Position numbers and translations under genes: made by a program. Below the pieces are notes generated by a model. That model made no database searches. It was not told the origin of the DNA and saw only the letters and a list, made by a program, of their open reading frames with translations. This document shows positions 57,843-64,000 of a stretch of DNA of 64,000 nt, piece after piece (positions within the stretch are counted from its first letter, which is position 1; every line of letters begins with the position of its first letter). The DNA lies in the NCBI RefSeq assembly GCF_002902945.1, contig NZ_CP026103.1, positions 1,612,001-1,676,000 of the forward strand, written 5' to 3'. Source of the DNA: Paraburkholderia caribensis (GTDB taxonomy: Bacteria; Pseudomonadota; Gammaproteobacteria; Burkholderiales; Burkholderiaceae).

Positions 57843-58738
57843 ACATACATCTCCTCGGGTGCCGGTTCGAATACCTTCGCGTTCTTAATGTCGGGCAGAT
57901 GCGCGAGCGAGCGGAACTCGGACGCGATCGCCACGTAGTCGTCGTTCTCGGCGACGACGGCAGGCTTGCACGCGAACGGATCGCGAATCAACGCGAGCTC
58001 CGTCGTCGTGCCCATCAGGAACGTGTAGAAGCCGTCGAGCTCTTCGAAGCCTTTCTGCAACGCTTCGGGCAATGCATCGCCTTCACGCAGACGCCATTCG
58101 AGAAAGCGGCATGCGGCTTCCGTATCGTTGTCGGTGTCGAAGTGAATGCCTTGCGGCTCCAGCTTGCGACGCACGCCATACGGATTCGACAGCGAGCCGT
58201 TGTGCACGAGACAGAAGTCTTCGCCCGCCGTGAACGGGTGCGCGCGATCCGGCGTCACAGCCGATTCCGTCGCCATGCGCGTATGGCCAACCAGATGCGA
58301 GCCCTTCAGATTCGCAAAGCCGTAGCGGTCCGCGACCTGCGCGGGCGTGCCGATGTCCTTGTACAGATCGATCGAACGGCCCGTCGACAGCAGATACAGC
58401 TTCGGATAATGCTCGCGCAGCCAGCTCTTTACGTTTTCCGCATTGCCTTGCAGCGTCAGCACGGCATGATTGCCCTTCGCGTCGATGCGCGCCGTCACGT
58501 CCATCGCCGCGTTCAACGCGTCGAGCAGCGGCGTCCATGCAAAACGATCGCCTTCTTCCGTGAAGCCCGCGTACAGGCTCAGCTTGCGCTGGCTCGCATC
58601 GACTGCCTTGCCGAACACGGCAAGACCCGCCGAATCCGGGCCGCGCTCCGTCATGCCGATCAGCATCGGCACCATCAGTTCGCCGAGCCGTTCGCGTAGT
58701 GCCGGTGTCTTCACCAGCAGACCTACGATTCCACACAT
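57830..58738 (-). CDS. glxB: GlxB / N-methylglutamate synthase subunit A (class II amidotransferase-like)
   Basis: Glutamine-amidotransferase-like subunit of 302 residues, separate from the barrel subunit. Its MCGIVGLL start exposes the N-terminal nucleophile cysteine. The active-site segments GHTRMATES and HNGSLSNPYG match class II amidotransferases. In MgsABC it works with methylamine; in a normal glutamate synthase with glutamine. It follows glnT after 22 bases. Confidence 0.9.
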   Translation of the reverse strand: MCGIVGLLVKTPALRERLGELMVPMLIGMTERGPDSAGLAVFGKAVDASQRKLSLYAGFTEEGDRFAWTPLLDALNAAMDVTARIDAKGNHAVLTLQGNAENVKSWLREHYPKLYLLSTGRSIDLYKDIGTPAQVADRYGFANLKGSHLVGHTRMATESAVTPDRAHPFTAGEDFCLVHNGSLSNPYGVRRKLEPQGIHFDTDNDTEAACRFLEWRLREGDALPEALQKGFEELDGFYTFLMGTTTELALIRDPFACKPAVVAENDDYVAIASEFRSLAHLPDIKNAKVFEPAPEEMYVWKA

Positions 58739-58760
58739 AATTTCTTCCTCCTGGTGATGC

Positions 58761-60149
58761 CTAGAAAAATTCGAGGTAGCTTTTCAGCTCCCAGTCCGAG
58801 ACATGACGCATGTATTCGAGCCATTCCATGCGCTTCAATTTGAGGAACTCATCGGCAACGGGGCCGAGCGCGTCGCAGATCAACCGGTCTGATTCGAGCG
58901 CGTCGAGTGCCTGTTCGAGGTTCTGCGGCAGCACGCCGATCTGGCGTTCCTGCAACTGTTGCGGCGACCACGTGTAGAGGTTTTCGTTAGCAGGCTGACC
59001 CGGCGACAGTTCGTGCTCGACGCCATCCAGCCCCGCTGCGATTACGGCCGCGGTCGCGAGATATGGATTGCAGGAGCCATCGGGCAGACGCAGTTCAATG
59101 CGCTCGCCGGGCATGCGCACCATCGTTGAGCGATTGTTGTCGCCGTAGCTGACATAGGCCGGCGCCCATGTCGCGCCCGTCAGCGAGCGGCCCACCACGA
59201 GGCGCTTGTACGAATTGACGGTTGGATTGCACAGCGCCGTCAACGCGGGCGCATGCGCGAGCAGTCCCGCCGTGAACTGATAGCCGAGCTTCGACAGACC
59301 CATGCCGAGCGGATCGCTTTTATCGGCGAACAGATTGCGCTCGCCATCGCCGATCGACATATGCATGTGCATCCCGTTGCCCGGACGGTTCGCGAACGGC
59401 TTCGGCATGAACGAGCAGATCATGCCGAGTTCGTTGGCGATCTCGGATGCGGCCATCTTGAAGAACACGTAGTGATCGCACGACGTCAGGCAATCGGTGT
59501 ACGTGTAGTTGATTTCGAACTGACCGTTCGCGTCCTCGTGATCGATCTGATACACGTCGATGCCGACATCGCGCATCGATTCAGTGAGCTTTTCCAGGAA
59601 GACACGCGTGCGCGACAGACCCTTGTAGTCGTAGCAAGGCTTGGCGAGCGTATCGCTCGGATCGCACGGTTCGAGCACGCCCGACGCCGAGCGGCGCAAC
59701 AGCGAGAACTCGGGTTCAAGGCCGGTAAAAAGCGTCCAGTTACGCTCCGTCATGCGCGCGATCTGCTTCTTCAGCGTCACGCGCGAATCGTAGGTCCACG
59801 GTTTGCCATCCACATGCCCGTCGCACACGATGCGCGCGAGCCCCGCTTGCCACGGCATCGGCGTGAGCGTCGACAGATCGCCGACGGCCATGAAGTCGGG
59901 ACCGTTCGGCTCGATGCCGACGCCCCAGATCGCGAAACCGGCGAAGCCCGCGCCCGCCTTCAGCACGCTCTTCAGATGCGCAACGGGCACCGACTTCGCT
60001 TTTGCCACGCCGTGAATATCGACGAATTGCGCCAGCACGTATTTCACGCCCTGCTGTGAGAGCCAGGCTTGCGCGTCTTCCGCCGTCTCGAAGCGCGGCA
60101 CGCTTCCTAGCTCGTTGACGGGCAGCTTGCTCGCGTCGTTCAGGTTCAT
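58761..60149 (-). CDS. glnT: Type III glutamine synthetase-like protein (GlnT/GmaS type)
   Basis: Glutamine synthetase-family enzyme of 462 residues. ATP- and metal-site segments include GLEPEFSLLRR, GNGMHMHMSIGDGERNLFADK (part) and RIELRLPDGSCNPYLATAAVIAAG. It is placed with glxBCD, as in methylamine-using bacteria where the enzyme is gamma-glutamylmethylamide synthetase, and in rhizobia where it is glnT. Either activity is possible. ATG 60149 (MNLNDASKLPVNELG) is chosen. Confidence 0.9.
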   Translation of the reverse strand: MNLNDASKLPVNELGSVPRFETAEDAQAWLSQQGVKYVLAQFVDIHGVAKAKSVPVAHLKSVLKAGAGFAGFAIWGVGIEPNGPDFMAVGDLSTLTPMPWQAGLARIVCDGHVDGKPWTYDSRVTLKKQIARMTERNWTLFTGLEPEFSLLRRSASGVLEPCDPSDTLAKPCYDYKGLSRTRVFLEKLTESMRDVGIDVYQIDHEDANGQFEINYTYTDCLTSCDHYVFFKMAASEIANELGMICSFMPKPFANRPGNGMHMHMSIGDGERNLFADKSDPLGMGLSKLGYQFTAGLLAHAPALTALCNPTVNSYKRLVVGRSLTGATWAPAYVSYGDNNRSTMVRMPGERIELRLPDGSCNPYLATAAVIAAGLDGVEHELSPGQPANENLYTWSPQQLQERQIGVLPQNLEQALDALESDRLICDALGPVADEFLKLKRMEWLEYMRHVSDWELKSYLEFF

Positions 60150-60280
60150 CGCCACTCCTTGCAACAACATCCTTCGCTGGTTTGAAAAAGCCACGCGACC
60201 TGCGCATGACCCGGCTGCACGAGCATGCCGCGACGCCATCGGCGCACTGCAGGCATGTCCGCATGTTCGCGGCGGAATTT

Positions 60281-60296
60281 ATTGTTATGCAACAAT
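60281..60296. promoter_or_regulatory. ATTGTT-ATGC-AACAAT palindrome in glnT/XRE divergent gap
   Basis: A perfect six-base inverted repeat, ATTGTT and AACAAT around ATGC, in the 247-base gap between glnT (minus) and the XRE gene (plus). It is a candidate operator of the XRE-cupin regulator for both directions. Confidence 0.55.
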
Positions 60297-60396
60297 GATT
60301 CCCCACATGAAACCAATCGGGCGCGACTGAGCCTTCCCTGCGATACATGGCGCAACGTCGCGATCTGCTAACCTTGCCTTTTCATCGAGGCCAACC

Positions 60397-60999
60397 ATGC
60401 AAAACGGGGACGACAGCAAATCACCGCTCGAACGCTATCTCGGCTCGACGATCCGCGAGTTGCGTCAGTCACATGGGCTGACCATCGCGCAGGTCGCCGA
60501 ACAGGCCGGTATCAGCCGCGGGATGCTTTCGAAAATCGAAAACGCGCAGACTTCTACCGGACTCGACGTACTCAACCGCATTGCGCAGGCACTCGGCGTG
60601 TCGATGTCGACGCTGTTCCGCAACTTCGACGTGCCTCAGGGCGGCGCCCAGCTCGTCAAGAAGGGCGGCGGCATGGAGGTGGTCCGCAAGGGCACGAAAC
60701 GCGGCCACACCTACCATCTGCTCGCCTACGACCAGGGACCGCGCAAACTCTTCGAACCGTTCCTGATCACGATGGAAGACGAAGCAGAACGCTTCCCCGT
60801 CTTCGAACACCCCGGCACGGAATTCATCCATATGCTCAAGGGCGTGATCGAATACCGCCACGGCCAGCAAACTTACATCCTGCATCCCGGCGACACGCTC
60901 ACCTTCCGGGGCGACGTACCGCATGGTCCCGAACGGCTGATCAAAACGCCGATCCAGTTCCTGTCGATCTTCGTCTACTCCCAGCCTGCCGCCGAGTGA
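60397..60999 (+). CDS. XRE family regulator with cupin domain (PuuR-like)
   Basis: Transcription regulator of 200 residues: N-terminal HTH_XRE at about residues 15-70 (IRELRQSHGLTIAQVAEQAGISRGMLSKIE, in part) and a C-terminal cupin, with EHPGTEFIHMLKGVIEYRHG and LHPGDTLTFRGDVPHGPE. Known relatives (PuuR and others) control nitrogen-compound catabolism and sense amines. It is divergent from glnT-glxBCD-amtB, which is the natural target. Confidence 0.88.
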   Translation: MQNGDDSKSPLERYLGSTIRELRQSHGLTIAQVAEQAGISRGMLSKIENAQTSTGLDVLNRIAQALGVSMSTLFRNFDVPQGGAQLVKKGGGMEVVRKGTKRGHTYHLLAYDQGPRKLFEPFLITMEDEAERFPVFEHPGTEFIHMLKGVIEYRHGQQTYILHPGDTLTFRGDVPHGPERLIKTPIQFLSIFVYSQPAAE

Positions 61000-61020
61000 G
61001 CCGCACCTGCTTCGTCCTTC

Positions 61021-61030
61021 GTTATGCAAC
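61021..61030. promoter_or_regulatory. GTTATGCAAC, second copy of the XRE-operator core
   Basis: The ten-base core GTT-ATGC-AAC of the site at 60281-60296 recurs, flanked by C and G, just after the XRE stop codon. The 225-base gap here (61000-61225) holds no gene. It is far from any start on the plus strand, so it may be an auxiliary site or a chance match. Confidence 0.35.
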
Positions 61031-61225
61031 GTCTATGCCATGTTTATCAAAGGGAATCAAAAGTTCCTGCGAATAAACACTGGCGGCGCATTGCGGCATT
61101 CGGCTCCGTTCGACATCGTTTGCACTGCGATTGCGCCTGCCTGACTGCGGTGCGGCCGAATCGTGAATCTGGTGCGCATCTGCACTGACACGGTAAGGCC
61201 GGTTACGACGCTGTATCAGCGTTGC

Positions 61226-62023
61226 TTATAAAGTCTGCAGCGTGTCCAGCGCGCCTTCGATCATCGCGCGCACCACCGGCTGCACGCGTTCGGCGCGCGG
61301 CGGTTCATACGCGAAGGGCGCTTCTTCATGCATGTAAGTGGACTGGCACATCTCCAACTGGATTGCATGAATGCCGTCGCGCGGCGAACCGAAATGACGC
61401 GTGATATAGCCGCCTTTGAAGCGGCCATTCGCGATCCATGTAAAGCCACTTTGTGCAGCAGCCGATTCGGCGGCTGCCTGCAACGCAGGTGCAGCCGTGC
61501 GGCCGTCCTGCGTGCCGAGGTTCAGGTCGGGCAGCTTGCCGTCGAACAGACGCGGCAACACGCTCGCGATCGAATGCGCTTCCCACAGCAGCACATTCGC
61601 ATGTCGTTCGCGCAGACGCGCGAGTTCCGCGCGCAGCGTGTCGTGATACGGCGTCCAGTATTGCGCGACACGCCGCTGCTTTTCATCCGGGTCCGGCTCA
61701 CAGCCCGCGCGATAGACAGGCTCGCCGCGAAACGTCTCGGTCGGGCAAAGGCCTGTCGTGGTTTGCCCCGGATACAGGCTCTCGTCATTCGACGGGCGGT
61801 TCAGATCGATCACATAACGCGACACGTTCGCGCCGAGCAACGTCGCGCCCAACTCCTTCGACACGAAATCGTAGAGACGGTCGAGATGCCAGTCGGTGTC
61901 GACGAAGGTCAGCGCTGCGTCGGTATAGAGATGCCGCATCGCCGGCGGAATGCTATGTCCCAGATGTGGAATCGAAACCAGCAGCGGCGCATCGCCACGT
62001 TGCAACGTATACAGCTCATTCAT
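61226..62023 (-). CDS. hutG: N-formylglutamate deformylase (amidohydrolase)
   Basis: Enzyme of 265 residues converting N-formyl-L-glutamate to glutamate and formate. The family landmarks are LVSIPHLGHSIPPAM, DTDWHLDRLYDF, VIDLNRPSNDESLYPGQ and WEAHSIASVLPRLFDGKLPDLNLGT (in part). Start ATG 62023 is chosen since GGAG lies eight bases upstream; ATG 62029 would be too close to it. It is 11 bases after the LysR gene of the opposite end of the operon (both minus). The other histidine-degradation genes are not in the window, so it may serve formyl transfer from methylated nitrogen compounds. Confidence 0.88.
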   Translation of the reverse strand: MNELYTLQRGDAPLLVSIPHLGHSIPPAMRHLYTDAALTFVDTDWHLDRLYDFVSKELGATLLGANVSRYVIDLNRPSNDESLYPGQTTTGLCPTETFRGEPVYRAGCEPDPDEKQRRVAQYWTPYHDTLRAELARLRERHANVLLWEAHSIASVLPRLFDGKLPDLNLGTQDGRTAAPALQAAAESAAAQSGFTWIANGRFKGGYITRHFGSPRDGIHAIQLEMCQSTYMHEEAPFAYEPPRAERVQPVVRAMIEGALDTLQTL

Positions 62024-62043
62024 TCGCATCACTCCATGAAGAA

Positions 62044-63009
62044 TCAGCGCAGCGCGTCGTCGGGCAGTTGCGGCAACGCGCGCGCGAGCGCCGGTTGGAT
62101 CGAGCGGTCGATCACGGCGCGCGTCAGCGTGACGATTTCACCAGCGAAGTCATCCCACTCGCCTTGCCGGTGCAGCACAAAAAAATCGCGTCGCCCGAGA
62201 CGCCCCGACGGCAGTGGCAACACGGCTATCTCGTCGAGATAATGACGGGCCTGCCACAGGCACAGCGGCGTCGAGATCGCGAAGCCAAGGCGCGCCGCCA
62301 CGAGGCTCAGCAGCGGATCGGTGGCATCGAATTCATAACGGCGCGGACTGTCGATACCCAGATGCCGCGCAAAGCGCTCCACCTGCTGGCCAATCACCGA
62401 GCGCGCCGTGTAACGGATCAACGGCAGTTCGGCGGCCAGCGTGCGCCAGTCCATCTGCGCGCGGCCCGCGATATGACTGCGCGCCACCACCGCGACGAAC
62501 GCCTCGGAAAACAGCGGCACTTCGACGATGCGCGCATCGTTGAGCGTCGTCTGCGTGCACACGGCGATATCGAGTTCGCGGTCGTGCAACTGCTTCGACA
62601 GACCCGGCGTGAGTCCCGACCACAACGAAATCTGCCGCGTCGAATTGGACACCGCACGAATCAGTTCCGGACCGACCGTCGCCGCGAACGAATCGACGCA
62701 GCCAAGCCGCACGGGCAGTTTCCCCGCATTGGACGCATCGCCGATACGCGTGGTCACCATCTGCGCATGCTCGAGCAGCGGCCCCGCCAGTTCGAGCAGC
62801 GCGCGGCCCGCGATATTCGGGCGCGGCGGACGGCTGTCGCGGTCGAACAGCGTCATGCCCTGCTCGCGTTCCAGCGCCGACACGGCCTGGCTGATCGCGC
62901 TCTGGCTCACGCCCAACTGCTTCGCCGCGGCCGTCATCGATCCCGTCTCGCACACGGCGACGAAAGCCTGCAGCGCGCGCAGATCGATTGGCGTTTGGGT
63001 TCGTCTCAT
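62044..63009 (-). CDS. LysR family transcriptional regulator
   Basis: Regulator of 321 residues. HTH at about residues 9-68 (LRALQAFVAVCETGSMTAAAKQLGVSQSA, in part), then an effector domain with KLPVRLGCVDSFAATVGPELI. Start ATG 63009 (MRRTQTPIDLRAL) has GGAG five to nine bases upstream. It lies 20 bases upstream of the deformylase gene, and divergent from the FAD oxidoreductase, so it probably controls one or both. Confidence 0.9.
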   Translation of the reverse strand: MRRTQTPIDLRALQAFVAVCETGSMTAAAKQLGVSQSAISQAVSALEREQGMTLFDRDSRPPRPNIAGRALLELAGPLLEHAQMVTTRIGDASNAGKLPVRLGCVDSFAATVGPELIRAVSNSTRQISLWSGLTPGLSKQLHDRELDIAVCTQTTLNDARIVEVPLFSEAFVAVVARSHIAGRAQMDWRTLAAELPLIRYTARSVIGQQVERFARHLGIDSPRRYEFDATDPLLSLVAARLGFAISTPLCLWQARHYLDEIAVLPLPSGRLGRRDFFVLHRQGEWDDFAGEIVTLTRAVIDRSIQPALARALPQLPDDALR

Positions 63010-63192
63010 CCTGACTCCAGTGTCGTCGGCGGCCCAGCACGCGCCGCCCGGCGACGACGCATGGTGCCCCTTCAAAAACGTCCCGTACTCACGATGAGCG
63101 TTTTCGGGTACGCAGCATAAGTTTGCCTAATACAAAATTCGCGTGCGCTTTGGCTTTCTAGAATCGGCTCCATTGCCCTTCCAGAGGTCTCC

Positions 63193-64000
63193 ATGAGCCA
63201 CTATGACTTTGTCGTGATCGGCGCCGGCGTGATCGGCGCGTCGGTTGCCCACCATCTCGCCGCCCTTGGCGCGAAAAGCGTGCTCGTGCTCGAGCGCGGG
63301 ACGATCGGCGCGGGCACGACGTCGCAGTCGTCGGGCTTGCTGCGCACGCACTATTCCGTGCGCCAGAACGTCGAGCTGGCGCGTTCGTCGTGGTGGGCGT
63401 TCAACAATTTCGCCGAATACGTCGGCGACGACGAAGCGTCGTGCGGACTCGTCAAATGCGGCTACATGATCTGCGCGCCCGAAGGCGACAAACTCGATCC
63501 GCTGCGCGCATCGCTCGATGCACAGCGCGATATGGGTATCGAAGTGCAACTGCTCGACCGCGATGAAGCGCGCGAGCGGCTGCCGATTGCCAGCTTCGAC
63601 GATGCCGCCCTGATCGGCTACGAGCCCGAAGCCGGTTTCGCCGATGCGTATCTGGTCGCGACCAGCTTCGCCAGATCGGCGCGCCGCCGCGGCGTGAAGA
63701 TTATCGAAGGCGCGACAGTGACGGGCGTGATCCGCGAAGGACGCCGCGTGGTCGGCGTCGAAACCAGCGCGGGAAACTTCAGTTGCGACACGCTGATCAG
63801 CACACAGAACATCTGGACGCCCGAACTGGCCGGCTGGATCGGCGTGCCGCTGCCCGTCAAACCGGAGCGCCATACCGTCCTCGCGCTCGAATGCGACGAA
63901 GGTGCGTACACGTTCAAGATGCCCGCGTTCAAGGATCTCGGCTCGCCGGGCATGCTGTATTTCCGCAGCTATGGCGGCACTCAGATGCTCGTCTCCGAAG
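63193..64000 (+). CDS. FAD-dependent amine oxidoreductase, sarcosine oxidase beta-like (cut by window edge)
   Basis: N-terminal ~269 residues of a D-amino-acid-oxidase-fold enzyme, truncated by the right edge. The dinucleotide motif is DFVVIGAGVIGASVAHHLA, followed by VLERGTIGAGTTSQSSGLLRTHY (part) as in sarcosine and dimethylglycine oxidases. The ATG at 63193 has AGAGGT upstream. The expected reaction is oxidative removal of a methyl group or amine from an N-methylated amino acid. With glxBCD and glnT in the area, use of N-methyl compounds is plausible. Confidence 0.85.
   Translation, partial: MSHYDFVVIGAGVIGASVAHHLAALGAKSVLVLERGTIGAGTTSQSSGLLRTHYSVRQNVELARSSWWAFNNFAEYVGDDEASCGLVKCGYMICAPEGDKLDPLRASLDAQRDMGIEVQLLDRDEARERLPIASFDDAALIGYEPEAGFADAYLVATSFARSARRRGVKIIEGATVTGVIREGRRVVGVETSAGNFSCDTLISTQNIWTPELAGWIGVPLPVKPERHTVLALECDEGAYTFKMPAFKDLGSPGMLYFRSYGGTQMLVSE

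Overview
The window is high-GC, densely coded DNA. Gene content points to a Burkholderiaceae bacterium, most likely Paraburkholderia, Caballeronia or a close relative: Gram-negative porins, AAHS-type transporters, sdhCDAB-sdhE, a VgrG island, and an intergenic repeat I recall from that group. All functions are read from translated motifs and remembered family features; no search was run. No tRNA, rRNA or CRISPR was seen.

Layout. 1-5067: a 6-deoxy-sugar locus, with an L-fuconate dehydratase cut by the left edge, a divergent GntR regulator and a three-gene sugar ABC transporter ending in a clear terminator. 5090-7120: a GlxA-type AraC regulator, a GNAT acetyltransferase and a small membrane protein. 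7115-15270: a minus-strand operon for an aromatic or cyclic acid (bicupin dioxygenase-like protein, DapA-like lyase, CMD-like protein, ornithine-cyclodeaminase-like reductase, porin, AAHS transporter, dihydroxyphthalate-decarboxylase-like protein, alpha/beta hydrolase). It faces an unusual protein made of a helix-turn-helix fused to a citrate-synthase domain. 16812-21248: a vanillate-demethylase-type Rieske oxygenase and reductase with an MFS transporter and a LysR regulator. 21412-27529: a deaminase, two chemoreceptors and a Tat-exported epoxide hydrolase. 27813-32507: sdhCDAB-sdhE with a divergent LysR gene.

32508-34010 is a decayed stretch holding an asparaginase tail, an MFS start and an intact SUI1/YciH gene. 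34065-44165 is a ten-kilobase minus-strand operon: a BB2672-fold AA_synth protein, alpha/beta hydrolase, flavin reductase, LLM monooxygenase, aldehyde dehydrogenase, NIPSNAP protein, PotABCD-type transporter and GntR regulator. Its composition resembles the Rut pyrimidine pathway without being Rut. Two palindromes in its promoter match one in front of a second, near-identical GntR gene at 53972.

44480-53137 is a genomic island. It carries a type VI secretion effector module (VgrG, DUF4123 adaptor, a decayed and an intact DUF3304 lipoprotein, a DUF2235 phospholipase-like effector, a decayed ORF, PAAR) between a dead tyrosine recombinase and a dead IS110 transposase, plus a candidate small RNA. 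53295-64000 concerns reduced or methylated nitrogen: glnT-glxBCD-amtB (the N-methylglutamate-synthase-type gene set), a GntR gene, an XRE-cupin regulator, an N-formylglutamate deformylase, a LysR gene and a right-edge-truncated FAD amine oxidase of the sarcosine oxidase beta type.
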